Assembly: GCF_015350795.1 (NCBI RefSeq)
Contig: NZ_JADKSH010000001.1
Location: forward strand, 744,461-808,460
Length of the DNA stretch: 64,000 nucleotides
Source: Microbacterium sp. VKM Ac-2870
Lineage (GTDB): Bacteria > Actinomycetota > Actinomycetes > Actinomycetales > Microbacteriaceae
Reading direction: 5' to 3'
In this document: positions 1-8,839 of the stretch, one piece after another
Numbering within the stretch: the stretch's first letter is position 1
How the letters are laid out: each line of letters opens with the position of its first letter
Made by a program: the position numbers and the translations under genes
Notes under the pieces: generated by a model
What the model saw: the letters and a program-made list of their open reading frames with translations, nothing else
The model's database searches: none
What the model was told of the DNA's origin: nothing

Positions 1-481
1 AGAACAGGACGTGGGTGTCACCGTCGAGCGGCAGTCCGTAGCGCTTGCCGTCGTACAGCGTATAGGGGTCGTAGATGCTCTTGATGAAGTCATCGGCGTC
101 GATGTCCGAGTTGATCCAGTCGGTGATGTCGGCAAGCGCCCCGGCATCGGCGAGTGCGCCAACTCCGGTGTACCAGTAGACGACCGCGTCGTACTGGTTG
201 GCGCCCGACTGCACATCGAGCACAGCCTTGGTCTGGATCTGGTCGTACGGCACCACGGTCAGGTCGACAGTCTTGCCTGTCTCCTTCTCGAATTCCGACT
301 TGAGGATGTCCGCCGCGCCAGCCTGGGGCTGGGCGATGAGCAGGCGGATGGTGTCGGCGTCGCCGCCACCTCCCGCGCTGGTCGAGCATCCGGCCAGACC
401 TGCGATGAGAGTGAGGGCACTCGCCGCGGCGAGGATGCTCACTCGGGAGCGTCGGGTTGTCATGCGTCCTTGCAGTGACAT
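1..481 (-). CDS. Extracellular solute-binding lipoprotein, family 1 (partial, runs off the left edge)
   Basis: The N-terminal 160 residues are visible and the frame stays open to base 1. It starts with a positively charged segment, a hydrophobic stretch and a lipobox (LAGC, Cys at about 32), followed by a Gly/Ser linker, so it should be a membrane-anchored binding protein of an ABC importer. The start at 481 is preferred over an out-of-frame ATG at 485 because only this frame gives the signal peptide and the family pattern; AAAGGA lies just upstream. It is the last visible gene of the leftward LsrK/LsrF-like operon, 59 bp after the cupin gene. It is a family 1 (maltose/sugar type) protein and not LsrB, so the imported ligand is unknown. 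Confidence 0.85.
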   Translation of the reverse strand, partial: MSLQGRMTTRRSRVSILAAASALTLIAGLAGCSTSAGGGGDADTIRLLIAQPQAGAADILKSEFEKETGKTVDLTVVPYDQIQTKAVLDVQSGANQYDAVVYWYTGVGALADAGALADITDWINSDIDADDFIKSIYDPYTLYDGKRYGLPLDGDTHVLF

Positions 482-540
482 TCATTTTCCTTTCAGAAGT
501 CGCGTGGGCGACAAGGTGGGTCGCAGTGTGGCGCTGCGGG

Positions 541-909
541 TTATGCCTCAGGCGTCCAGGGAGCGTCGACCTTGTCGGCCGACACCCCGGGTGCCTTGAC
601 GAAGAATGCGGTAAAAGTCGACACGTCGACGTTGCGGAGGTAGTGCTCGACCCCGGGCCTGCACTGCACGAAGTCCCCAGGGACCAGCACTAGACGGGTC
701 GTACGGTCGAGCCAGAGCTCGGCGGTACCGTCCACGACGAAGAATGACTCGGTGTGGTGCTCGTGGAAGTGGTTGGCGAACTCGTCGCCCGGTCGGAGGC
801 GCACAACGCCGAACGCGGCGTCGTCTCCCTGCACGAGGTAACCGGGACCCCATCCGCCGAAGCGGAGTTCGGCATCCGCGATGTTCATCACCGTGTTGGT
901 CGCAGTCAT
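541..909 (-). CDS. Small cupin-domain protein
   Basis: A 122-residue single-domain cupin. The metal-binding motif is visible as HFHEHHTESFFVVDG at about residues 46-60, with the second cupin motif (GDFVQCRPGVEHYL) near residue 90. The start is the ATG at 909, which overlaps the TGA of the upstream LsrF-like gene (ATGA). A longer open frame upstream is the LsrF gene read in another frame. In enteric lsr operons the gene after lsrF is lsrG, an unrelated isomerase. Here a cupin holds that place and could isomerise or dioxygenate the phosphorylated intermediate, which is inference only. Confidence 0.85.
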   Translation of the reverse strand: MTATNTVMNIADAELRFGGWGPGYLVQGDDAAFGVVRLRPGDEFANHFHEHHTESFFVVDGTAELWLDRTTRLVLVPGDFVQCRPGVEHYLRNVDVSTFTAFFVKAPGVSADKVDAPWTPEA

Positions 910-1796
910 GAGGCGACCTTTTCGGTGGAGAGCTGGCGGTAGAGGTCGTAGGCGGTCTCGGGGTCGGCGTCGTCGTGCACGACGGCCCGCACGGCCTGGA
1001 TCATGGCCACCGGCGACTTGCTCTGGAAGATGTTGCGTCCCATGTCGACACCGGCGGCACCGGCGCGCACGGCGTTCGATGCCATCTGCAGGGCCTCGAG
1101 TTCGGGCAGCTTCTTGCCGCCCGCCATGATGACCGGCACAGGGCATCCGGCGACGACCTCGTCGAAGCCCTCGTCGCAGTAGTAGGTCTTGACGAGCTGC
1201 GCGCCCAGCTCGGCGATGATGCGGGTCGCGAGCCCCAGGTAGCGGGAGTCGCGCGTGAGCTCCTTGCCGACGGCGGTGACGCCGAGCACCGGGATGCCCG
1301 CTTCATAGCCCGCGTCGATGAGGGTGGTGAGGTTCTGGACGCTCCGGGTCTCGTGCTCGCCGCCGACAAATACCTGCACGGCGACAGCCGAGGCGTTGAT
1401 GCGGACGGCGTCGGCCATCGCCATCGCCGTGTGCTCGTCAGACAGCTCCTTGAGGATCGAGGGTCCGCCGGACGCGCGCAGTACGAGGCCTGCACCGGTC
1501 GCGGGCGGCATAGAGGTGCGCAGTGCGCCGCGCGTGCCCATCAGGGCGTCGGCGTACGGGCTGAGGGTGGCGATGCCGAGATCGAGTCGCTCGAGACCGG
1601 AGGTCGGTCCCTGGAAGTATCCGTGGTCGAACGCGAGCATCACAGTGCGGCCCGTCTCTCCGTCGAGGATGCGCGACAGACGGTTCTGCATTCCCCAGTC
1701 GAGGTTCGATGCACCCTTGATCGAGTGAGTGAAGACGCGTGCCGGAGTGCCGGTCGCGAAGTCCTTGGCGTTGCGGTTGCCGTCGAGGTCAGCCAT
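906..1796 (-). CDS. lsrF: LsrF-like class I aldolase/thiolase (3-hydroxy-5-phosphonooxypentane-2,4-dione thiolase)
   Basis: 296 residues, full length for LsrF. In enteric bacteria LsrF transfers an acetyl group from phosphorylated AI-2 breakdown product to CoA. Close matches remembered from the E. coli protein include the N-terminal MADLD start, LDWGMQNRLSRI, VMLAFDHGYFQGPTSGLER and the C-terminal GVDMGRNIFQS block. The Schiff-base lysine sits in LVKTYYCDEG at Lys203, the same number as in E. coli. The start overlaps the end of the kinase gene by 8 bp and the stop overlaps the cupin start, so translation is coupled. The related DeoC/LacD aldolase family is the alternative, but this similarity is specific to LsrF. 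Confidence 0.9.
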   Translation of the reverse strand: MADLDGNRNAKDFATGTPARVFTHSIKGASNLDWGMQNRLSRILDGETGRTVMLAFDHGYFQGPTSGLERLDLGIATLSPYADALMGTRGALRTSMPPATGAGLVLRASGGPSILKELSDEHTAMAMADAVRINASAVAVQVFVGGEHETRSVQNLTTLIDAGYEAGIPVLGVTAVGKELTRDSRYLGLATRIIAELGAQLVKTYYCDEGFDEVVAGCPVPVIMAGGKKLPELEALQMASNAVRAGAAGVDMGRNIFQSKSPVAMIQAVRAVVHDDADPETAYDLYRQLSTEKVAS

Positions 1797-3396
1797 GGTG
1801 GTTCTCCTGTTTCATTCGTTTCGGTGTTGGGGAGCTGAAGGGCCGATGGGCGAGCCCGCCCGGCGGGGTGAAGAGAGGGTTCATGCCGCTCTGCGCGGTG
1901 GCCTCGGTCTGGGCCGCGTAGACGCGCTGCCAGCGCGCGTACGCCACGTCGTACTCCGCGATCGCGCCCGCCTCGGGAACTACCGACCGCTCGACGGCGG
2001 ACGCCGGGGCGATCTGCTCTCCGACGGCGGAGGCGGCGAGTCTGGCCGCGCCGAACGAGGTAGCTTCCGGCACGACGGAGGAGTCGGTGGTGAGTCCGGT
2101 GACCTCGGCGATGACCTGGGGCCACAATCGTCCGTTGCTCGAGCCTCCGGTGAAGTCAACGTGGCCGCCACGCGTTGTCGCGCTGTCAGTGAGATCGTCG
2201 AGGATCTCGAGGTGCGCGCGGGCGACGTACGCGGCGGCCTCCTCAATCGAGCGGGCGAACGCGCCGCGCCCGAAGGCCGTCGGGTCATTGATATCGATCC
2301 CCACGAAGGCCGGTGCCGCGTGATGCCAGGCATCCGCACGCATGGCGTTGGCCATCACCGCGACGAGGCCGTTCGAGCCACGCGGCACGTCCAGTGCCCA
2401 GCCTTCGATCACGTCGAACGGGCTCGTGCCGAGCTGGGCCGCCGCAGAGATGGATTCTGGCGCGAGAGCATCCCGGAACCAGCGCATGACGAGGCCGGAG
2501 AGGAACCCGATGCCCTCGACCATCCAACTGTTAGTGCCGACGTGGCACAGGGTGCGTAGCCGTCGCTGCGGGTCGATAATCGGCGAGTCAACGACGGCGG
2601 TGGTCTGCCAGAACGTGCCGGCGACGATCGTCGGGCGGTCGGAGGTGGCTCCGATGCCGTGCAGTGCGAGCTGGGTGTCGGCGCCACCGACGGTGACCGG
2701 CAGGCCGACGGGCAGCCCCGTCGCGGCGGCCGCTTCGATGCTTACCGTGCCGACGACCTCGCCGCACTCGACGACCGGCGGCAGGAGCGAGCGATCGATG
2801 CCCACGAGGCCGGCAAGCTCGTCCGACCAGTCGCGACGCGTGAGGTCGAACAGCGCTGAGCTCGATCCGCACGTCGGGTCGGTACTGAAGGCTCCGGTGA
2901 GCCGGTAGGTCACCCAGTCGCTCAGCATGCCAAGGTGGCGGGCGCGCGCCATGACGTCCGGCCGCTCCTGCAGCAACCACACCAATCGGGACGGCGCGGT
3001 GATCGACACCCAGTCGCCGCCGAGTTCGTAGATCCGGTCTGCGACCCCGCGCGTGACGAGCTCGTCGGCCTGGCTGCGCGCGCGGCCATCTGTGTTGGGG
3101 CACGCGAAGATCTCGACGCCGTGCGCGTCGTAGAGCACGAAGCCCTCACGCATGCTCGAGGCTCCGAGCGCCAGGATCTCGCGACCATCCAGCTTGCCGA
3201 CGACCTCCCGCAGCGCGGAGGAGATCAGCGACCATCCGCCGGCGGTGTCGAAGTCGGCGCCGCCCGGGAACCCGGAAACTGCCGCGTGTGTCCACTCGCG
3301 CTGCGCACGAGCAACAAGGGTGCCCTCGAGGTTGAAGGCGAGGGCGCGCGCCGAACCAGTGCCAGCATCGACAGCGATCACCACGGGCGACGTCAT
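1789..3396 (-). CDS. lsrK: LsrK-like FGGY-family kinase (autoinducer-2 / ketose kinase)
   Basis: 535 residues of the FGGY carbohydrate kinase family. LsrK phosphorylates open-chain AI-2 (DPD) in the cytosol. LsrK-type features are the N-terminal phosphate loop DAGTGSARA, SMREGFVLYDAHG, the block GTFWQTTAVV, SGLVMRWFRDAL, WHHAAPAF and FTGGSSNGRLWPQ. The tail ending in a Pro-Gly-rich segment also resembles LsrK. The ATG at 3396 is chosen because it overlaps the dehydrogenase stop (ATGA); a GTG at 3405 is possible. Erythritol kinase (EryA) belongs to the same family and is the main alternative. The adjacent LsrF-like gene favours an AI-2-like substrate. Confidence 0.85.
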   Translation of the reverse strand: MTSPVVIAVDAGTGSARALAFNLEGTLVARAQREWTHAAVSGFPGGADFDTAGGWSLISSALREVVGKLDGREILALGASSMREGFVLYDAHGVEIFACPNTDGRARSQADELVTRGVADRIYELGGDWVSITAPSRLVWLLQERPDVMARARHLGMLSDWVTYRLTGAFSTDPTCGSSSALFDLTRRDWSDELAGLVGIDRSLLPPVVECGEVVGTVSIEAAAATGLPVGLPVTVGGADTQLALHGIGATSDRPTIVAGTFWQTTAVVDSPIIDPQRRLRTLCHVGTNSWMVEGIGFLSGLVMRWFRDALAPESISAAAQLGTSPFDVIEGWALDVPRGSNGLVAVMANAMRADAWHHAAPAFVGIDINDPTAFGRGAFARSIEEAAAYVARAHLEILDDLTDSATTRGGHVDFTGGSSNGRLWPQVIAEVTGLTTDSSVVPEATSFGAARLAASAVGEQIAPASAVERSVVPEAGAIAEYDVAYARWQRVYAAQTEATAQSGMNPLFTPPGGLAHRPFSSPTPKRMKQENHHG

Positions 3397-4421
3397 GCGG
3401 GCCACCGGAGCTCAGCGCCCGTGAGGTGTGCGGTGATCTCGCCGACGAGCATGTCCGCTCCACGACGCAATGTCTCGTGCGTGGCACCCGCGATGTGCGG
3501 CGTCAACAGCACCTGCGGCAGTGCGACCAAGTCGCGCCACGGTCCGTCGGGCTCGAAGACATCGAGGGCCGCACCGGTTAGGTGTCCGGTACGCAGCGCG
3601 TTCAGCAGAGCATGCTCGTCTGTGAGGGATTCGCGCGCTGTGTTCACGAAGAACGCGCCGGCGGGCATCCGCGCAAAGGTCTCGGCGTTCATCATGTGAC
3701 GGTTGTCAGGTGTTGAGCGGGCGTGAAGGCTGATGACGTCGTTGCCCGCGAGCAGTTCGTCGAGGTCGGCGACGATACGGATGCCCGCGGGCACTGTCGT
3801 GGCGTCAACGAATGGGTCGAACGCCCTGACCGCCATCCCTAGTGCCTGGGCGCGGGCCGCGACAAGACGCGCGACGTGCCCGAAACCGACCAGCCCGAGG
3901 CGCCGGCCGCCCATCTCGTACCCGAACCAGCGGGCACCCTCGAAGGTTGACTCGGCGACGCCGCGGCCCTCGGCGAGCGCGGCATCAACGTCGCGCACCG
4001 ACGGGAGCACGTTGCGCAGCAGGGCGATGACGAATCCGATGGTGAGGTCGGCGACAGCCGGCGCGTTCTTGCCCGGGGTCGTTGTGACGGCAACGCCGAG
4101 CTCTTTGGCCGCGGTGAGATCGACGTTGACGGGGCCGCCACGGGCCACAGCGATCATCCTGATGGACGGGTTGCGCTCGAGCACTTCGCGGGTGACCGGG
4201 GCGGCGTGCAGTGCGAGCACCTCGTGGCCGTCGATGAGCGCGTCGACCTCCGCCGGATCGCCCTCGAACTCGCGCAGTCCGTCGGTCGACCATGTTGGGG
4301 TGTCCACGATCGTGATCGTCGACACGTCGGCGTCATTGGAGAGCGCGCCGTCGTCGAGTGCCCGTTCGAAGACTGACGAGCTCATGTAGCTGTCGCCGAT
4401 GACGAGGATGCGGTTGGTCAT
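3393..4421 (-). CDS. D-isomer 2-hydroxyacid dehydrogenase family protein
   Basis: 342 residues with the two-domain NAD-dependent D-2-hydroxyacid dehydrogenase layout. The nucleotide-binding loop is GLVGFGHVARL at about 178-188. Catalytic residues are the Arg in SLHARSTPDN, the Glu region after NTARESLTDE and the His in LTPHIAGATHE. It resembles SerA-like members with a long N-terminal domain. It lies between the GntR gene and the kinase with ATGA overlaps on both sides, so it belongs to the operon. It may reduce or oxidise a hydroxyacid or ketose made by the pathway. No such gene is known in enteric lsr operons. Confidence 0.85.
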   Translation of the reverse strand: MTNRILVIGDSYMSSSVFERALDDGALSNDADVSTITIVDTPTWSTDGLREFEGDPAEVDALIDGHEVLALHAAPVTREVLERNPSIRMIAVARGGPVNVDLTAAKELGVAVTTTPGKNAPAVADLTIGFVIALLRNVLPSVRDVDAALAEGRGVAESTFEGARWFGYEMGGRRLGLVGFGHVARLVAARAQALGMAVRAFDPFVDATTVPAGIRIVADLDELLAGNDVISLHARSTPDNRHMMNAETFARMPAGAFFVNTARESLTDEHALLNALRTGHLTGAALDVFEPDGPWRDLVALPQVLLTPHIAGATHETLRRGADMLVGEITAHLTGAELRWPA

Positions 4422-5269
4422 GCGTGGGTCTCCGAATCAAAGTGGGGAAATGTGTGCGCTCCGCCGTCGTGCCCGGGATAGAGGCCCGAGGCTGGGAGCC
4501 CCGAGTCGGACCCGGAGTCGACGGTGACTCGCAGTCGGTCGGTGCGCACGGCGGCGCGGGAGAAGTCGACGGGCTGCCCGTCCTGGTCGTAGGCGACGGC
4601 CTCGACGACGACGACCGGATAGCCCTCCTCCAGCTCGAGGAGTTGGGCGAGACGCCGGTCGGCGCTGACCGCCTCGATCGTGCGGTGCATTCGGGAAATG
4701 CGCACGCGCGCCACCTTCTCGAGTTCGGCGTACAGGCTGGCGCGCGGGTCGCGCAGGCTAGCGACTATGCCCGAGAGGCGCTTGGGGAGGTAGTTCACCA
4801 CGTGCACCGCGGTGAGCTTGCCGACCGACCGCACCCGTTCGATGACGGTGCCCAGGCCGTGGTCCTGCTCGGCGAACCCGGCGGCGGCCCACGGCGGAAG
4901 CTGCTCCACACCGGCGCGCAGCACCTGGGACGTGAGGGCGCTGCGGTCGCCGTCTCGGTACTGGCCAAGGAGGCTCACGGTGCTCGGAAGGGTCCACGAC
5001 CACGGGCCGTCATTCGTCGCGACGAAGGCGCCGGCGCCCTGGCGGCGGGTGATGATCCCCGACTGCTCGAGACGCGAGAGCGCCTCGCGAACACTCGTGC
5101 GCGACACCGAGAACCGGGCGCGGAGCTCGTTCTCGCTGGGCAGTCGATCGCCTGCGCTCCACACGCCGGCGGAGATCTCAGTCTCCAGCGTGCGCATGAG
5201 CTGGAACCAGATCGGGTTACCAGAGGTGCGGTCCAGACCGAGGTCGGTGGGGGGAGTTTCAGTGGCCAT
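4418..5269 (-). CDS. GntR-family regulator with UTRA effector domain (HutC/FarR type)
   Basis: 283 residues. The winged helix at about 17-85 shows the GntR signature (GDRLPSENELRARFSVSR, then REALSRLEQSGIITRRQGAG). The rest is a UTRA-like ligand domain (about 110-255) of the kind that binds small metabolites. It is the first gene of the leftward operon and probably represses it from the inverted repeat at 5315-5337. In enteric systems the lsr regulator is LsrR (SorC/DeoR type), so this operon uses an unrelated regulator. The last 20 residues are His/Gly-rich and of unknown use. Confidence 0.88.
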   Translation of the reverse strand: MATETPPTDLGLDRTSGNPIWFQLMRTLETEISAGVWSAGDRLPSENELRARFSVSRTSVREALSRLEQSGIITRRQGAGAFVATNDGPWSWTLPSTVSLLGQYRDGDRSALTSQVLRAGVEQLPPWAAAGFAEQDHGLGTVIERVRSVGKLTAVHVVNYLPKRLSGIVASLRDPRASLYAELEKVARVRISRMHRTIEAVSADRRLAQLLELEEGYPVVVVEAVAYDQDGQPVDFSRAAVRTDRLRVTVDSGSDSGLPASGLYPGHDGGAHTFPHFDSETHA

Positions 5270-5314
5270 CTACTTCTCTTCGTCGAGTGCGGTAGATCAA
5301 CCCTAGATTTCCGG

Positions 5315-5337
5315 CTTGTATCTAAACCAGATACAAG
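5315..5337. promoter_or_regulatory. Perfect inverted repeat, probable GntR operator
   Basis: CTTGTATCT, a 5-base spacer (AAACC), then AGATACAAG. The two 9-base arms match perfectly and lie 46 bp upstream of the GntR start. Size and spacing suit a GntR dimer site. Assignment to this regulator is by position only. Confidence 0.7.
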
Positions 5338-6100
5338 TTGAAGAAAGTTGCGCCCAAGGAGAGTTCAACCGAAAAAGGCCGTTGAACAGCCCTTTACACG
5401 GATGATGCTCCAGTTGACGGTGGCTTGGGAGACCGTCGTTGGCCAACTCATAGTGACAAGTGAACACCGGTGCAGCCCGGTAAGAGGGGTCTTACTCCCC
5501 CGCATCTAGATTCGTAGCCGCATGTTCGCAGTCCATGACTGGGCAGAATCGCCCGGATATCCTCGGATTCGGGGGGGGGGGACACCGATGAAGCGAACGA
5601 TGTGGATGCAGTGGCAGTGTCGTCGTCGATGGAGTGCGACGAGTCGCAAATCGCTCAGAGAGCCGGCAAGCCAGAGACGTGATCCCGCAGGAGTCTCAGC
5701 GCAGAGATCGCGCGATTGTGGGGACGGCATCGCGTGCGCGTGTACCTTCGTCGCTTTCGCTCGGCGCGTACCTGCGAGCTGAAAAGGTTGAGCATAGATG
5801 GGTGTCAGTGCGTAGTTCTCAAGCAAGACCGTCGAAGCCCGCCCCGAGATGCCCGTTTCCAGATCGCTGATCGCGGATACTCCGCGTCGCCTCATCAACA
5901 AACAGACCCACTCACACTAGAAGCCTTCGACGCCCCCCACGTGTACTCGGCCATCACGTTGGTTGCAGTCGGCTGATCGGCGGCCCATCTCAGAGGGCTG
6001 AGTGGCGTCGTTCATTGCAACTCGAATGTGAAGTGGCGTGGTCGATCGCTCGGAGCCAGAGCCCACTGAGGGACCGGCTTGCCGCCTTCAGCCGTGTTGA
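5338..6100. other. Non-coding or decayed stretch with an 11-G run
   Basis: No open frame here resembles a protein I recognise, and the short ORFs have atypical composition. A run of 11 G lies at 5571-5581, which is unusual and prone to slippage or sequencing error. It follows the operator of the LsrK/LsrF operon and ends at the convergent gene at 6101. It may be remnant DNA at the edge of the accessory region. Confidence 0.5.
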
Positions 6101-6754
6101 TCACGATGCTGAGGCCGATCTGGCCCACGCGGGCCATCCTTCGGGGGCCTTCTGGAGGATCGACTCAGCGGCGTTGAGAAGCTCAAGCGAGATGCCTTGC
6201 TCGCGGGATCCACCTGACCTCGCGCCGTCGGTAAAAGTGAACGAGTATCCCACCCACGGATCGAGTTCTCGCCGCTCGATAGTCTCGCGATAGTGCCCAG
6301 CGGCGATCGCGAGCACCTGCCGCTCGAGGCGGTCCGCTTCGCCCTGCCAGTTCGAGTCGCAAGCGTCGCAACCACAGACCGGGTAATGGAAGTCGTTGAG
6401 AAGTCCCGCATGCATATAGACCCCCGGGTAGGCAGTAAAGACCAGCGTTAGGGACGCGCACGCCGGATCATCCGGTCGTATCCGTACGGCGCGCACCACG
6501 TCGTGAAAGGCCGGGTGAAGCAGATCCGCGGCCATCTCCTCGCCTTCCTCGACGGCAACGTCGTAGGTGTCACGGAGATGGACGATGAGGGCCTCGGCGA
6601 CGGCGTGCACCGGTGCGAAGCGCTCCGGGTGGGTCTCTACGGAGTAGGCGTCCTCCGGCGGCGATCCGCCCCAGCGGTTGCCGTACTCGATGACCTGACC
6701 GTCGGCGGCGCGAAACACCGGCGTATCGATCGAAGGACGCGCGTAGGAACTCAT
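6101..6754 (-). CDS. Conserved actinobacterial protein, DUF6226-like
   Basis: 217 residues, soluble, no membrane segments. A CGCDACD motif at about residue 130 suggests a small metal-binding or structural site. The central part (HPAFHDVVRAVRIRPDDPAC) and the closing DGARSGGS block resemble proteins I associate with DUF6226; the family name is from memory. It is read leftward and alone, with no obvious operon partners. Function unknown. Confidence 0.7.
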   Translation of the reverse strand: MSSYARPSIDTPVFRAADGQVIEYGNRWGGSPPEDAYSVETHPERFAPVHAVAEALIVHLRDTYDVAVEEGEEMAADLLHPAFHDVVRAVRIRPDDPACASLTLVFTAYPGVYMHAGLLNDFHYPVCGCDACDSNWQGEADRLERQVLAIAAGHYRETIERRELDPWVGYSFTFTDGARSGGSREQGISLELLNAAESILQKAPEGWPAWARSASAS

Positions 6755-6960
6755 CTCGCTACCATACGCGGTCCCACGATGCGCCCTACTCGGCTGCCGA
6801 ACAGGTGCATCGCCTCGTCTACCCGGGCGTGATCCACGGGGCGACAGTTACCGCCGAGAAATTCCGGCCACTATTCCATACCAGCCACACGCCCTAGGTT
6901 TACTGCCCAGAGGCGTGTCGCTAGAGGAAGGTCAGCCGATGATGGTGGGACAATGACCCT

Positions 6961-7368
6961 ATGCCAACCGTTGTTCAACTGATTCGCTCTTCTTCGCTCA
7001 GTGACATCGCCCAGTATGCGTATGCGGCAACTGCCCCCACTGATTCCCGGCTCATCTTTCTAGCTGGCGCTTGCCCGCTAGAGGATGACGGTGCCACGGC
7101 TGCAATTGGCGACTATGTGGGACAAGCTCAGCAGTGTGTGAAGACGATGACACAGGCTCTGGATGCCGCGGGCGCAACGATCGGCGATGTTATCAGCACT
7201 CGTGTTCTCGTAGCTTCGTCCCGGCGTGAGGATCTTCGGGCGGTGTGGGAAGTCGTGAGAGATGCCTTTGCAGAGCACGACGTGCCGAGCACCTTGCTAG
7301 GCGTGACAGTTCTCGGTTATGCCGACCAACTCGTTGAGATTGAGGCGATTGCGGCGGTTGTCGATTAG
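6961..7368 (+). CDS. RidA/YjgF/Rid-family protein
   Basis: 135 residues, the usual size of a Rid subunit, which forms trimers. Rid proteins hydrolyse reactive enamine/imine intermediates. The conserved Arg is present in STRVLVASSRR at about residue 80, and the family pattern VLGYADQLVEIEAIAAV closes the chain. Upstream DNA (6900-6960) carries no clear operator. No metabolic partner is next to it. It could be a Rid subfamily member with a different specificity. Confidence 0.85.
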   Translation: MPTVVQLIRSSSLSDIAQYAYAATAPTDSRLIFLAGACPLEDDGATAAIGDYVGQAQQCVKTMTQALDAAGATIGDVISTRVLVASSRREDLRAVWEVVRDAFAEHDVPSTLLGVTVLGYADQLVEIEAIAAVVD

Positions 7369-7384
7369 AAAAAGGCAGCGGCAG

Positions 7385-8110
7385 AGCTGTTCATTCTGTC
7401 GAACCACTAGCAGATCGCGGAGGCGCAGCGCGGAGCGGTAGCTGCGGTGGTGATGGTGGAGCGGATCGCGTTGCCGCTCCGCTATTGATTTTTCCCAGAG
7501 CAGCACTCGGCGAGGTTCCGGCCGCCGCAACGGGCCTTTGTTCATCGCCGAATACGATTTGACGTGCCCAATTCCTCCTTCGGTCGGCGAGCTGGTCATC
7601 GCATTCCGGAATTGTAGATGTGATTTTGTGATCGCGCAGCCAAGCTCGGTTCGATTTGGCGGAGTTGCCCCCTGGCAACCATGACCCGGTCCGGACGAGT
7701 GCGAGGCCGGCCAATACACCAGCCTTGAACTGGAACGCCAACGAACGTACCTTGCCGTCACAGACCAGTTGATTCTTCACAGTCAGGCCGCCCTTGAGCG
7801 GCCGATAGCACGATCAAGAGACTCAAACCCGACCTTCTTACAGGTCTGCACCTCCCCCGCGACTCGGGGAAGGGTCGCGCCATGCTGGTGGACTCGGACG
7901 ACTGTCGAGTCGGTCGATGTCACCCAGTCGAGGTCGCCGGGTTGGTGCGCGAGAGAACGGACAGTGTCGAGGAGACGGCGCAGAGGCCGACTTTGGACCA
8001 CGGGTCGAAGTATTTGAAGCTCGTGTTCTAGTTCCTGAACCGCTCCGGCATGTCCCGCCAGGGTGCGTCCTTGCAGAATCGCAATGTGGTCGCCTCGTAA
8101 ACGTCAGGTC
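7385..8110 (-). pseudogene. Degraded IS5-family transposase
   Basis: Fragments of one transposase are spread over different leftward frames. The N-terminal part appears near 8060-8090 (CKDAPWRDMPERF). Next comes DWVTSTDSTVVRVHQHGA with the first catalytic Asp, then DRAIGRSR. LVCDGKVRSLAFQ, WLRDHKITSTIPE and QIVFGDEQ follow at lower coordinates, and a SALRLRDLLV-like tail lies near 7400. Several frameshifts and stops separate them, so it cannot be active. No intact terminal inverted repeats were found. Confidence 0.8.
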
Positions 8111-8224
8111 GACGTCGCGAAGGAATCCGCGCAGTGGATCAACATCATTCAAGGAGGCGGGTGTGGAACTCACCGCTCAATTGACCGTGACGTCCGCGAC
8201 GACTGGGGGCGTCAGTAAGCGTAC

Positions 8225-8839
8225 TCAGCGGACAGAGTCGATTTCTGGCTTTTGCCAGGTCACCGCGTAGCGCCACATGCTGAACTGCTTCCACGTCGAG
8301 CCAGGAAGGATGGCGGCTGCGCAATCGCGAACCTCCTTGTATGTGTGAGGCGGTGGCCAGACGGTGGGCGCCGAATGCGTCCACACATTCCTTGTTCGGG
8401 TATACCACTGATGTTGGACTGCCCCAACAATTCCCATCGCGTGGTCACGAAGCGAGGCGGGTCTGGCTAGTCCGATGACGACGACCGCTCCTCCGGGCGA
8501 CGTGAGATCGGCGAGACGCCCGAAGGCGTCAGCCAAATTTGGGAGGTGGTGAACGGTCGCTACGGACGCGACCATGTCAAACGTTCGGCCAAAGTCGAAT
8601 GTCATTGCGTCGCCGTGTATCCAGTTGATGTCGCGGTGCTCCGCAGCCGCCCGATGTAGAACATCCGGGTCAAGGTCGAGGCCAGTTACGTCAGGAAGAA
8701 CAGCACGAAGCTCTGCGGCGAGAAGCCCGTCGCCGGCACCCACGTCGAGCGCAGAAACAGCGCCGTTGGGGATGGCTTCCAACACCACGTGGTGGAAGTG
8801 GATGTTGTGGTTCCACGGTGGTCCGCCATGAGCTCGCAT
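8225..8839 (-). CDS. Class I SAM-dependent methyltransferase
   Basis: 204 residues. The SAM-binding motif I is ALDVGAGDGLLAAELR at about residues 30-45, motif II is the acidic GLDLDPDVL and motif IV is in VASVATVHHLPN. This is the ubiE/methyltransferase-11 fold. The substrate cannot be read from sequence. It is flanked by an IS5 remnant and a hypothetical fragment, so it sits in recombined DNA. Confidence 0.88.
   Translation of the reverse strand: MRAHGGPPWNHNIHFHHVVLEAIPNGAVSALDVGAGDGLLAAELRAVLPDVTGLDLDPDVLHRAAAEHRDINWIHGDAMTFDFGRTFDMVASVATVHHLPNLADAFGRLADLTSPGGAVVVIGLARPASLRDHAMGIVGAVQHQWYTRTRNVWTHSAPTVWPPPHTYKEVRDCAAAILPGSTWKQFSMWRYAVTWQKPEIDSVR

Noticed and set aside
5506..5976. Short frames on both strands around the G run
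   Set aside because: No family resemblance, no credible ribosome-binding site, and codon use unlike the neighbours.
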